Below, piece after piece: positions 1 to 12,164 of a DNA stretch of 64,000 nt; within the stretch, counting starts at the first letter, position 1; every line of letters begins with the position of its first letter. Source of the stretch: Boswellia sacra (Eukaryota > Streptophyta > Magnoliopsida > Sapindales > Burseraceae). The translations under genes were made by a program, and so were the position numbers. The DNA lies in assembly GCA_013180625.2 (NCBI GenBank), contig SNVD02016137.1, positions 1 to 64,000 on the forward strand, read 5' to 3'. The notes under the pieces were generated by a model. The model made no database searches and was not told the origin of the DNA. It was given only the letters and a program-made list of their open reading frames with translations.

Positions 1-1940
1 ATGGTGCCATGGAAATAGAAGTTGTGCCTGGAGCAAAGTCGATTGTGAATTCAACCTCCCTATCTGGCGGTAAACCGGGTAAATCTTCTGGAAGCACATC
101 TAGGAAATCTTGTACGATAGGAATATCTTCTATCTTTGCTTCACCCAATGAAGTGTCGATCACATGAGCTAGGTAGGCTGAACACCCCTTTTCAAATAAT
201 CGTTTAGCGTCAAGGGTAGATATTATGCAAGTAAAGAGGATTCGTCGATCTCCACAGAAAATAAATTTAAGTGTTTCAGGTTTTCTAAACACCACCTCTT
301 TCTTGAAGCAATCTACAGATGCATGGTGAGTTGCAAGCCAATCTATTCCCAATATTACATCGAAGTCTCGGATATCTAAAGGAATTAAGTTTGCTAACAG
401 ATCATGATTACCCACCTTCACAACACAATCCTTAAGAACACTTCCTACCAAGATGGAATCCCCAATAGGTGTGGCTACTGCTAAAGTACACTCCAATGGT
501 TTCAAATCTCTATCAGCATACATAGCAAACATACATGAAACAAAGAAATGGGTGGATCCAGGATCAATCAAAATGTGGGCCTCACGACCAAAGATAGTCA
601 ACGTACCAGTAACCACATCTGGTGTAGCCTGTGCCTGCTGCTGAGTCATGGCAAAAACTCGTGCCTGTCGAACTGGCTGACTACCCTGTTGATTATTACT
701 ATTTCTTGAGGTATTCATCTGGTTTCTAGCTAAAGAAATAGATGTTCCGGTTTGAAGCCTCCCTGGTCCTCTATCTTTCTGAACAAGGCTGCTACCTTGA
801 GTTAAAGCAGGACAGAATTTCTTGATATGTCCTGTCTGACCACAATGATAACAACTAGGTCTACCAAACCGACACTCTCCCTCATGAAGCTTGCCACAAG
901 TCTCACATAATGGGTATGGAGTCATTCTGGATCGGTCATCATGTTGTCTGCTCCCCTTTCTACCAACCCGCTGATCTCCAGAATTACTTCCCATAGATTG
1001 TTGCATAGTCCTGTCTAGAACTCTATTTCTGCCCCTCTGGTGAACCCTGTCTCTGAGTACTCTTATAACTATCAGAATAAGCTGAATAACTGCCCACTCT
1101 CTTACTTGATTGGTGGCTACTACTATCAATTGGCCAACTCTGATGACGTTTATGGCTTGAATCAGGTCGGTTAGCATCCCCCAAATTTCTCTCAACTTTC
1201 ATAACAGCTCGGACTAACTTACCAAAGTCATCATAATTGTTGGCAGCAAGTACAACTCTGATTTCTCTACGTAATCCTTCTTCAAACTTTTTACACCTTT
1301 CCTCCTCATCAGCCACAATAGAAGGAGCAAATCTGGAGAGCTCTAAAAATTTCTTCTCATACTCCTCCACTGATCTGGACCCTTGAACCAGTCTCAAGAA
1401 CTCACTACGCTTGATATCTTTGTACACAGTAGGAAAGTAGTGATCAAAGAACTCCTTTTTGAACAAAGCCCAAGTAATAACTTCCTGTGATGGATGACGA
1501 CGCTGAACTGACTCCCACCAGTGGTATGCTCCACCCTCCAATAAAAATGTAGCAAAAAGCAACTTCTGCTCATCAATACACCCCATAACTCCAAAGATAC
1601 GCTCTAGCTTGCTTAACCAAGCCTCTGCACTAGGAGGATCAACATTACCATCAAAGCTTTGACCACCCAACATCCTAACCCGCTCAATAGTGCTCTCTTC
1701 CCTAACACGCCCTTGATTTTGAGTAACAGTAGCAACAAGCTGGGCAAGTGCATCTACTGAGTGTATAATGATAGGAGGGTCACGGTGGTTCCTATTCTCA
1801 TTCCCTCTCGCATTGGACTGTCTTTCCTCTCCACGACTATGTTCATTTTCCCCTTCACCTTCAGGTGGTGGTGGAGAATTTGCAGTTTGGTTCAGTCCGC
1901 CCCTGGCTCTAGTGCGAGGTCTGCCTGTATGTTGGCTCAT
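1..1940 (-). pseudogene. gag-protease of Ty3 copy 1, broken
   Basis: The reading begins at an ATG at 1938-1940 (product starts MSQHTGRPR) and runs leftward through a retrotransposon gag domain. An open frame also reads upstream into the primer-binding site and LTR, but that start is probably not used. An in-frame TAG at 1023-1025 ends the gag frame just before the zinc-knuckle region. A 2-bp deletion relative to copy 2 follows within about 20 bases, so this copy has both a nonsense change and a frameshift. Farther left the frame is open again through the CCHC knuckle (around 830-860) and the protease to the window edge. Gag forms the particle and the knuckle binds RNA; this copy cannot make an intact polyprotein. 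The family call is firm because of near-identity with copy 2. Confidence 0.85.
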
Positions 1941-2030
1941 GATGATGCCTACAAAATATAACGCTTCTTTTATCATTACAAAACTATGTTTATGCAACCG
2001 TGAAAAACTTAACAAAATCTTAAAAACCAT

Positions 2031-2042
2031 GCTCTGATACCA
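2031..2042 (-). other. Primer-binding site, Ty3 copy 1
   Basis: The minus strand reads TGGTATCAGAGC, complementary to the 3' end of plant initiator tRNA-Met, three bases from the LTR end. Its presence beside this LTR shows that the LTR acts as a 5' LTR for the leftward internal region. Confidence 0.9.
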
Positions 2043-2045
2043 AGT

Positions 2046-4519
2046 TGACACGACCCGCCCCTAGCTAACACGGGCGAATCGTGCCTAAAACTGTACTAAG
2101 AAAATTTGACTTTTTAAAATATGCTAATTTATGAAAAATTTGACAGAGTTTCCCCTGTATTTTAGACTAATCCCCCTGCCAAGTACACAAAATTCAACAC
2201 TTCCAAAATATTTATATAACCACTAACTTCCTTTTCAGGACCTTAAGTCCATCCATTAAAATAATTGTATCTCCAAAACAGTCTTTAGAAGAAAATATGG
2301 CCTCCGGCCTCAAATATGATTAATTTCGATTCAAAAAGTTTACAACCAAAATTTTAAATATAAGTTTAAAAACTCAAACATGATTGAATAAACAAAAATG
2401 TCTAAAAGAAACTAAAACAAATCTTTGATACATATACGATATCAAATATTTACATATGCAAGAAAACCATCTACGATAATACAATAAGATATAAAAAAGA
2501 AAGCTCTCAAAACATCATCAAATGGCCAACCTCAAGCAGCTACTGGCGTTCCGACTGAACACTGCAATCTCCTGGGAAAAATGGTTTTAAAAAAAATAGG
2601 GTGAGTATAAACTCAGTGAGTGGGATAGAGTCATTAAAATAGATAAAAATTTGCATAAGATAAAATAATACATCATAACAAGTAATTAACTAAAAATTTT
2701 GCTTTACTAACATTGATTAGAAAACTGCTTCTAAAATATACAAAAACGAGCTAATCTTTAAATAATCCATATGCCTTTCACAAAAATCAAATTTTTGATA
2801 TAAAAATATTCTAAGGCATTTCCACTTGTATTCAAAATTCAATTTGATAACCGTATTAAGGTTCTAAATCCCGTAAAACTCATTTCGCATTTTAAATTTC
2901 TAAATCATTACAGTTTCACTAATCAAGTACCCAAACTAATCTGACTGAACATGACCTGGCGGGGCTAAGATCGCTCAGGCCAAGATATCTCTATACTGAT
3001 CCTACGCATGAGCAGTGCTGCCCCCAAAGGGCTAAACATCCAGATCACACGGCCCAAAGCCTCTATGTGTGCCTGAATGGGTCCCAAAGACCTCTATACT
3101 TTCACTATCTGAATGAATTGGGTACTAACTTAGTAAAACATAAAAATTCGATTCTGTACTTTTAAATCTCTAAAACATTAAACAATTCTTTCTAATAACA
3201 ACATAGATAAAATTTGATAAACCATGAAATATGCTTCATACAAGAATAAAGGAATATCTGTTTACTAATATAATAAAGTTTCGCTAACAATTATAATAAA
3301 AATAGAAATTTATAAATTATAATTCAATTATTGGTAAAAATGTATGTTTTTCCCACTCACTATCTTGCGGATTAACTTGCGTGGCAACCTCTTCTGCGAT
3401 CGGATCTCGGTATGTATTAGGAACCACAGTCTCACCTAAGGAGAAAGTCAAATAAAATTCTTTAATAGCACAAAACCGTAGTCTCACCAATAACATATTA
3501 ATTCTTCTAATTAACTCCATTTCCACACTTCATAAACAGAGCAATTCTGGTTCTCCGATTTTTAATAATTAATTCACTCATCCAAATGGTCTAATATTTT
3601 ATAAAAATCTTCTACACATATATGTCTAATACCATGTAGAATTTCATAGCATTATATACTCATTAGATACCTCAAATCCTTCATTTTTCCAGATACACAA
3701 ATTCTGTAAATTTCATTTCCAGAACTGACCTCTCCCTATTCCAAAATACATGATAATTTGTACTAAATTTATAAAATCACAAAAATCTCCAGTTTTAAAC
3801 TAGACATACATATAAACTCATATCCCAAATTTCATAATTTTTGAAGACCTCTAGATAACTCAATTAACTTGCCCAAAACTAATTTTCTGCAGAAAAACTG
3901 AATTTCCAGTGGTGAACAGTAAACTTCGAAAATTCATATAAAATTGTATACTCAACATTTTCCAATGAATCCAACTTTAAACAATTCCTTAGGATGTCTA
4001 TTTTAACATATATAAATTTCATAATCAGATTACAAGCCAACAGATTGCTATAATTTTCGAAATTTATACTGTTCACAGAACCCTAATTTTCCATAATTAT
4101 CATCAAAACTTCAATTCCTTCAAACCAACTCCATAAAATCAACAAGAATGTAAAATACTTTGTTTAATACTTCCAATTTCATCATTATTCTTCCTTCTCT
4201 CTCTTCCTTCTCTCTCTAAAAAATTTCTTAAATGTCTCTAATTTCTCTCTAATATCATAATATTCCATTTAATTATAGTAAAAGTTGAAGAAATTACCTC
4301 AAAACTCTTCAAATTCCTCTTGAAAATCAAAATTTTTCCTCTTGCCCTTTCACTTCCTTCTCTCCCGTCTCCCCCTCTGTCTTCTATTCTAGATTTTTTT
4401 TTTGTTTCTAATAATTCCTAATTATTGCTTTATATAATTGCATGAAAAATTGAAAAAAAATGACTTAAGGGCTGGGCTAAGATAATTGATGGGCTAGGCT
4501 TTTGCTAATGGGCTTTACA
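2046..4519 (-). repeat. LTR shared by two Ty3 internal regions
   Basis: The minus strand begins TGTAAAGCCC and ends CGTGTCA (TG...CA). It matches 9387-11857 almost base for base (2474 against 2471 bp). The left edge meets a primer-binding site and the right edge meets a polypurine tract, so it is flanked by internal sequence on both sides. Confidence 0.93.
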
Positions 4520-4524
4520 ATACT

Positions 4525-4532
4525 ACCCCCCT
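4525..4532 (-). other. Polypurine tract
   Basis: The minus strand reads AGGGGGGT a few bases before the TG start of the LTR. This is the plus-strand priming site position of an LTR retrotransposon. Confidence 0.85.
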
Positions 4533-4559
4533 AAAAAAAAAATTTCGTCCTCTAAATTA

Positions 4560-7500
4560 CTAACCTGAGAGAAAGAGATGTGGATACTGAGCTCGCATAA
4601 CGTCTTCTCGCTCCCACGTAGCTTCTTCCTTCGAGTGATTTTGCCACCATACCTTAACCAATGGAATAGTCTTGGCACGAAGTACTTGCTGTTTCCATTC
4701 CATGATCTCTAATGGTTCTTCTTCAAAAGTCAAGTCTTCTTTTAATTGAATTGGCTGCTGTTGAAGGATATGGCTTGGATCATACACGTACTTACGGAGC
4801 ATAGAGACATGAAACACATTATGTATTTTCGACAACTCTGGAGGCAAAGCTAAACGGTAAGCAACTGTGCCCACACGCTCGATAATCTCATAAGGCCCAA
4901 TATAACGTGGACTTAGTTTCCCACGTTTACCAAAACGAAGCACACCTTTCCAAAGAGATATCTTCAAAAATACTTTATCTCCCACCTGAAACTCCAGATC
5001 TCTTCTACGCTTATCAGCATAACTCTTCTGTCGATCTTGTGCTGCCTTCATCTTGTTTCTAATAATAACTATCTTTTCATTCGTATCCTGTACCAGTTCT
5101 GGTCCTAATAGTCTCCTCTCACCCACTTCATCCCAACATATTGGTGTTCTACATTTTCTCCCATATAGAGCCTCATAAGGTGCCATTTCAATACTGGATT
5201 GATAACTATTATTATAAGCAAATTCCATTAGAGGCAAATAAACATCCCAATTGCCTTTAAATTCCAATACACAAGCTCTAAGCATGTCTTCAAGAGTTTG
5301 AATGGTACGCTCAGATTGACCATCTGTTTGTGGGTGAAAAGCTGTACTGAAATTCAATTTGGTGCCTAAAGCTTTTTGCAAGCTAGGCCAAAATCTGGAA
5401 GTGAAACGTGGATCTCTATCTGATATGATTGAAACAGGTGCACCATGAAGACGGACTATCTCTGCTACATAAATACTAGCTAGCCTATTCAATGAATAAG
5501 TAGCCTTGATAGGTAAAAAGTGGGCAGATTTTGTAAGACGATCTACCACTACCCAAATACCATCATGACCAGCCATAGTACGTGGAAGTCCTACCACAAA
5601 ATCCATAGTAATATGTTCCCATTTCCATTCAGGGATAGGAAGTGGTTGAGAGAGTCCCGCAGGTTTCTGGTGCTCAGCTTTGATTTGTTGGCAAACTAAA
5701 CACCGAGACACAAATTCTGCAATTTCTCGCTTCATACCTTGCCACCAATAATGTTCTCTCAAATTACGATACATCTTAGTACTTCCTGGATGCATTACAT
5801 AGGCTGGAAAGTGAGCTTCTTCCATAATCTCTTTCTTTAATTCTTCAATGTTGGGCACACAAAGTCTATTTCCCATAACTAAGGCTCCATCATCTCTAAC
5901 CGTAAAGTCTGATCGTAAGCCTTTCTTAACCTCTTCTATCAGTTTCATTAACTGAGGATCTTGTATTTGTGCATCTCTAACTTTATTAATTAAAGTAGGT
6001 CTAACATGAAAATTGGCTAGTAGCACACTTGAGTCATTAATTGTTAACTCAATTCCCAAAGACCTCAATTCAATCAATAAAGGTAGATATGTCACCCTCA
6101 AATAGGCTATAGAGCTCGAGGACTTTCGGCTGAGTGCATCTGCTACTATATTTGCTTTACCTGGGTGATAGTCAATTGTGCAGTCATAATCTTTGATAAG
6201 CTCAATCCATCTTCTCTGCCTAAGATTCAATTCTTTTTGAGTGAATAAATACTTGAGGCTCTTGTGATCTGTGTAAATTTGACATGTTGCTCCATACAAG
6301 TAATGTCACCAAGTCTTGAGTGCAAATACAATTGCTGCCAATTCTAAGTCATGGGTAGGATAGTTTTGCTCATGCTTCTTTAGTTGTCTTGAAGCATAAG
6401 CTATCACCTTCCCGTGTTGCATCAAAACACAACCTAACCCCTGTCTAGAGGCATCACTATAAATCACGAATCCCTCGTTACCAGATGGAAGAGTAAGTAT
6501 GGGTGCAGAAGTTAATCGTGTTTTGAGCTCTTGAAAACACTGCTCACAAGCATCAGTCCACTCAAACTTCACCTCCTTACGAGTCAACCGTGTTAATGGA
6601 ACAACAATTCTGGAAAAATTCTCAATAAATCTCCTATAATAACCTGCCAAGCCAAGAAAACTTCTGACTTCTGTTACATTAGTGGGTCTCTCCCATTTAA
6701 TAATAGCTTCTATCTTCTGAGGATCTACATACACCCCTTCAGCTGATATCACATGTCCTAAAAACACAACTTTGTCCAGCCAAAACTGGCATTTGCTGAA
6801 TTTGACATAAAGTTGTTTCTCCCTCAAAGTCTGCAAAACTATCTTCAAATGTTCTGCATGCTCCTCCTTGTCTCGCGAATACACCAATATGTCATCAATA
6901 AACACAATAACAAAGCGATCCAAATAAGGATGAAATACTCGATTCATCAGGTCCATAAAAACTGCTGGAGCATTAGTCAACCCAAACGGCATTACAAGAA
7001 ATTCATAGTGCCCATAACGAGTTCTGAAAGCAGTCTTAGGTACATCGGCCTCTCTAATTTTGAGTTGATGGTAACCCGAGCGCAAATCTATCTTGGAGAA
7101 AACCCTTGCACCTTGCAATTGATCAAACAAATCATCAATACGAGGAAGAGGATACTTGTTACGTATTGTCACCTTGTTCAACTGTCGGTAGTCTATACAT
7201 AACCGCATTGTTCCATCCTTCTTTTTAACAAACAAGACCGGTGCTCCCCATGGTGAAACACTGGGTCTAATAAACCCCTTATCAACCAACTCTTGCAGTT
7301 GCACTTTTAACTCCTTTAACTCTGCTGGAGCCATTCTGTATGGTGCCATGGAAATAGGAGTTGTGCCAGGAGCTAAGTCAATTGTGAATTCAACTTCCCT
7401 ATCTGGTGGTAAGCCGGGTAATTCTTCTGGGAACACATCTGGGAAATCTTGAACAATAGAAATATCTTCTATCTTTGCTTCACCCATTGAAGTGTCAATC

Positions 7501-9281
7501 ACATGAGCTAGGTAGGCTGAACACCCCTTTTCAAATAATCGTTTAGCTTCAAGAGCAGATATTATGCAAGTAGAGAGGATTCGTCGATCTCCATAGAAAA
7601 TAAATTCAGGTGTTTCAGGTTTTCTAAACACCACCTCCTTCTTGAAGCAATCGACAGATGCATGGTGAGTTGCAAGCCAATCCATTCCCAATATCACATC
7701 GAAGTCTCGGATATCTAAAGGAATCAAGTTTGCTAATAGATCATGATTACCCACCTTCACAATGCAATCCTTAAGAACATTTCCTACCAAGATGGAATCC
7801 CCAATAGGTGTGGCTACTGCTAAAGTACACTCCAATGGTTTCAAATCTCTATCAGCATACATAGCAAACATACATGAAACAAAGGAATGGGTGGATCCAG
7901 GATCAATCAAAATGTGGGCCTCACGACCAAAGATAGTCAACGTACCAGTAACCACCTCTGGTGTAGCCTGTGCCTGCTGCTGAGTCATGGCAAAAACTCG
8001 TGCCTGTCGAACTGGCTGACTACCCTGTTGATTATTACTATTTCTTGAGGTATTCGTCTGGTTTCTAGCTGAAGAAATAGATGTTCCGGTTTGAAGCCTC
8101 CCTGGTCCTCTATCTTTCTGAACAAGGCTGCTACCTTGAGTTAAAGCAGGACAGAATTTCTTGATATGTCCTGTCTGACCACAATGATAACAACCAGGTC
8201 TACCAAACCGACACTCTCCCTCATGAAGCTTGCCACAAGTCTCACATAATGAGTACGGAGTCATTCTAGATCTGTCATCATGTTGTCTGCTCCCCTTTCT
8301 ACTAATCCGCTGATCTCTAGAATTACTTCCCACAGATTGTTGCATAGCTCCCTGCTTAGAACTTTGTTTTTGCCCCTCTGGTGGACCCTGTCTCTGAGTA
8401 CTCTTATAACTATCAGAATAAGCTGAATAATTGCCCCCTCTCTTGCTTGGTCGGTGGCTAGTACTATCAACTGGCCAACTCTGCTGACGTTTATAGCTTG
8501 AATCAGCTCGGTTAGCCTCTCCCAAATTTCTCTCAACTTTCATAGCAGCTTGGACTAACTTACCAAAGTCATCATAATTGTTGGCAGCAAGTACAACTCT
8601 GATTTCTCTACGTAATCCTTCTTCAAACTTTTTACACCTTTCCTCCTCATCAGCCACAATAGAAGGAGCAAATCTGGAGAGCTCTAAAAATTTCTTCTCA
8701 TACTCCTCCACTGATCTGGACCCTTGAACCAGTCTCAAGAACTCACTACGCTTGATATCTTTGTACACAGCAGGAAAGTAGTGATCAAAGAACTCCTTTT
8801 TGAACAAAGCCCAAGTAATAACTTCCTGTGATGGATGACGACGCTGAACTGACTCCCACCAGTGGTATGCTCCACCCTCCAATAAAAATGTAGCAAAAAG
8901 CAACTTCTGCTCATCAATACACCCCATAACTCCAAAGATACGCTCTAGCTTGCTTAACCAAGCCTCTGCACTAGGAGGATCAACATTACCATCAAAGCTT
9001 TGACCACCCAACATCCTAACCCGCTCAATAGTGCTCTCTTCCCTAACACGCCCTTGATTTTGAGTAACAGTAGCAACAAGCTGGGCAAGTGCATCTACTG
9101 AGTGTATAATGATAGGAGGGTCACGGTGGTTCCTATTCTCATTCCCTCTCGCATTGGACTGTCTTTCCTCTCCACGACTATGTTCATTTTCCCCTTCACC
9201 TTCAGGTGGTGGTGGAGAATTTGCAGTTTGGTTCAGTCCGCCCCTGGCTCTAGTGCGAGGTCTGCCTGTATGTTGGCTCAT
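4560..9281 (-). pseudogene. Ty3 chromovirus gag-pol polyprotein with one in-frame stop
   Basis: A single frame of 1574 codons, interrupted only by a TGA at 6306-6308. The likely start is the ATG at 9279-9281; the frame continues upstream into the primer-binding site and LTR, which is not a normal start. Domains in order: gag; CCHC zinc knuckle ([14 protein letters not shown], near 8180-8225); protease with IDPGSTHSF; reverse transcriptase with [11 protein letters not shown] and [10 protein letters not shown]; RNase H starting [11 protein letters not shown], where the stop falls just after ALKTW; integrase with an HHCC zinc region and catalytic segments [18 protein letters not shown] and [11 protein letters not shown]; and a C-terminal chromodomain ending near the stop at 4560-4562. 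The chromodomain normally directs integration to marked chromatin. The polyprotein would end prematurely in RNase H unless the stop is read through, so I call it a nearly intact but disabled copy. Confidence 0.9.
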
Positions 9282-9371
9282 GATGATGCCTACAAAATAT
9301 AACGCTTCTTTTATCATTACAAAACTATGTTTATGCAACCGTGAAAAACTTAACAAAATCTTAAAAACCAT

Positions 9372-9383
9372 GCTCTGATACCA
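9372..9383 (-). other. Primer-binding site, Ty3 copy 2
   Basis: The minus strand reads TGGTATCAGAGC, three bases after the end of the 5' LTR, complementary to the 3' end of initiator tRNA-Met. Confidence 0.92.
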
Positions 9384-9386
9384 AGT

Positions 9387-11857
9387 TGACACGACCCGCC
9401 CCTAGCTAACACGGGCGAATCGTGCCTAAAACTGTACTAAGAAAATTTGACTTTTTAAAATATGCTAATTTATGAAAAATTTGACAGAGTTTCCCCTGTA
9501 TTTTAGACTAATCCCCCTGCCAAGTACACAAAATTCAACACTTCCAAAATATTTATATAACCACTAACTTCCTTTTCGGGACCTTAAGTCCATCTATTAA
9601 AATAATTGTATCTCCAAAACAGTCTTTAGAAGAAAATATGGCCTCCGGCCTCAAATATGATTAATTTCGATTCAAAAAGTTTACAACCAAAATTTTAAAT
9701 ATAAGTTTAAAAACTCAAACATGATTGAATAAACAAAAATGTCTAAAAGAAACTAAAACAAATCTTTGATACATATACGATATCAAATATTTACATATGC
9801 AAGAAAACCATCTACGATAATACAATAAGATATAAAAAAGAAAGCTCTCAAAACATCATCAAATGGCCAACCTCAAGCAGCTACTGGCGTTCCGACTGAA
9901 CACTGCAATCTCCTGGGAAAAATGGTTTTAAAAAAAATAGGGTGAGTATAAACTCAGTGAGTGGGATAGAGTCATTAAAATAGATAAAAATTTGCATAAG
10001 ATAAAATAATACATCATAACAAGTAATTAACTAAAAATTCTGCTTTACTAGCATTGATTAGAAAACTGCTTCTAAAATATACAAAAACGAGCTAATCTTT
10101 AAATAATCCATATGCCTTTCACAAAAATCAAAATTTTGATATAAAAATATTCTAAGGCATTTCCACTTGTATTCAAAATTCAATTTGATAACCGTATTAA
10201 GGTTCTAAATCCCGTAAAACTCATTTCGCATTTTAAATTTCTAAATCATTACAGTTTCACTAATCAAGTACCCAAACTAATCTGACTGAACATGACCTGG
10301 CGGGGCTAAGATCGCTCAGGCCAAGATATCTCTATACTGATCCTACGCATGCGCAGTGCTGCCCCCAAAGGGCTAAACATCCAGATCACACGGCCCAAAG
10401 CCTCTATGTGTGCCTGAATGGGTCCCAAAGACCTCTATACTTTCACTATCTGAATGAATTGGGTACTAACTTAGTAAAACATAAAAATTCGATTCTGTAC
10501 TTTTAAATCTCTAAAACATTAAACAATTCTTTCTAATAACAACATAGATAAAATTTGATAAACCATGAAATATGCTTCATACAAGAATAAAGGAATATCT
10601 GTTTACTAATATAATAAAGTTTCGCTAACAATTATAATAAAAATAGAAATTTATAAATTATAATTCAATTATTGGTAAAAATGTATGTTTTTCCCACTCA
10701 CTATCTTGCGGATTAACTTGCGTGGCAACCTCTTCTGCGATCGGATCTCGGTATGTATTAGGAACCACAGTCTCACCTAAGGAGAAAGTCAAATAAAATT
10801 CTTTAATAGCACAAAACCGTAGTCTCACCAATAACATATTAATTCTTCTAATTAACTCCATTTCCACACTTCATAAACAGAGCAATTCTGGTTCTCCGAT
10901 TTTTAATAATTAATTCACTCATCCAAATGGTCTAATATTTTATAAAAATCTTCTACACATATATGTCTAATACCATGTAGAATTTCATAGCATTATATAC
11001 TCATTAGATACCTCAAATCCTTCATTTTTCCAGATACACAAATTCTGTAAATTCATTTCCAGAACTGACCTCTCCCTATTCCAAAATACATGATAATTTG
11101 TACTAAATTTATAAAATCACAAAAATCTCCAGTTTTAAACTAGACATACATATAAACTCATATCCCAAATTTCATAATTTTTGAAGACCTCTAGATAACT
11201 CAATTAACTTGCCCAAAGCTAATTTTCTGCAGAAAAACTGAATTTCCAGTGGTGAACAGTAAACTTCGAAAATTCATATAAAATTGTATACTCAACATTT
11301 TCCAATGAATCCAACTTTAAACAATTCCTTAGGATGTCTATTTTAACATATATAAATTTCATAATCAGATTACAAGCCAACAGATTGCTATAATTTTCGA
11401 AATTTATACTGTTCACAGAACCCTAATTTTCCATAATTATCATCAAAACTTCAAATCCTTCAAACCAACTCCATAAAATCAACAAGAATGTAAAATACTT
11501 TGTTTAATACTTCCAATTTCATCATTATTCTTCCTTCTCTCTCTTCCTTCTCTCTCTAAAAAATTTCTTAAATGTCTCTAATTTCTCTCTAATATCATAA
11601 TATTCCATTTAATTATAGTAAAAGTTGAAGAAATTACCTCAAAACTCTTCAAATTCCTCTTGAAAATCAAAATTGTCCTCTTGCCCTTTCACTTCCTTCT
11701 CTCCCGTCTCCCCCTCTGTCTTCTATTCTAGATTTTTTTTTTGTTTCTAATAATTCCTAATTATTGCTTTATATAATTGCATGAAAAATTGAAAAAAATG
11801 ACTTAAGGGCTGGGCTAAGATAATTGATGGGCTAGGCTTTTGCTAATGGGCTTTACA
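9387..11857 (-). repeat. 5' LTR of Ty3 copy 2
   Basis: Near-identical partner of 2046-4519. The right edge ends in CTTTACA on the plus strand, and the next bases TTGAC leave homology. On the minus strand it would hold the element promoter. A CT-rich tract is visible near 11530-11560 and 11690-11720. Confidence 0.93.
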
Positions 11858-12164
11858 TTGACAGTAGGCACATTTGTTGGACAAGTGAATCTGCTAACAG
11901 TGGAATCCTTTCAGATTCCTGAAGTAAATTTGAGTTAATTACAAAAAAATCCTGGAGAATGAGGCTGTTGATGCAAGGTTAGAAAGTAATATCAACATTA
12001 CAAATTTATCTTCCATTGAAACAAAAGGATCATATGGATATTTGATATAATATTTAATGTTATAAATTTTATCTTAGCCCCTAATATTTTCAAACAAGGG
12101 CTTCAGTCTCCTTTGTGTTTTTTTTGTTTTTTTTTTTCATAAAATTAAATAACCTAGGTACTTC
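11858..12164. other. Flank between Ty3 LTR and LRR pseudogene
   Basis: About 300 bp of unassigned sequence. It may be further decayed resistance-gene sequence, but I see no convincing motif. Confidence 0.4.

Larger units (their letters stand above)
1..2045 (-). mobile_element. Ty3/gypsy chromovirus, partial internal region (copy 1)
   Basis: This is the 5' part (gag, protease) of a Ty3 internal domain, cut by the left window edge. It is homologous along its whole length to 7339-9386 at a constant offset near 7341. It lies directly next to the LTR at 2046-4519, which therefore serves as its 5' LTR and also as the 3' LTR of the complete element to its right. Similarity to copy 2 is patchy by eye: about 6-10% mismatch over 1-460, near 1% over 460-900, near 10% over 900-1210, and almost none over 1210-2045. 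Confidence 0.9.
2046..11857 (-). mobile_element. Complete Ty3/gypsy chromovirus element (copy 2, LTR to LTR)
   Basis: Order on the minus strand: 5' LTR (9387-11857), primer-binding site, gag, protease, reverse transcriptase, RNase H, integrase, chromodomain, polypurine tract, 3' LTR (2046-4519). Order and chromodomain identify a chromovirus; LTRs of nearly 2.5 kb fit the Tekay/Del clade. Scanning the two LTRs I found about ten substitutions and a few one-base indels in about 2.47 kb, so insertion was recent. The right flank starts TTGAC at 11858. A matching target duplication cannot be found on the left, because the left LTR continues into another internal region. Confidence 0.92.

Noticed and set aside
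6813..7202. Plus-strand open frame of 129 codons
   Set aside because: It is antisense to the Ty3 reverse transcriptase and has no features of its own.
9282..9392. Upstream extension of the Ty3 polyprotein starting inside the LTR
   Set aside because: The added residues are encoded by the LTR end and the primer-binding site, so the frame is open there only by chance; the ATG at 9279-9281 fits better.
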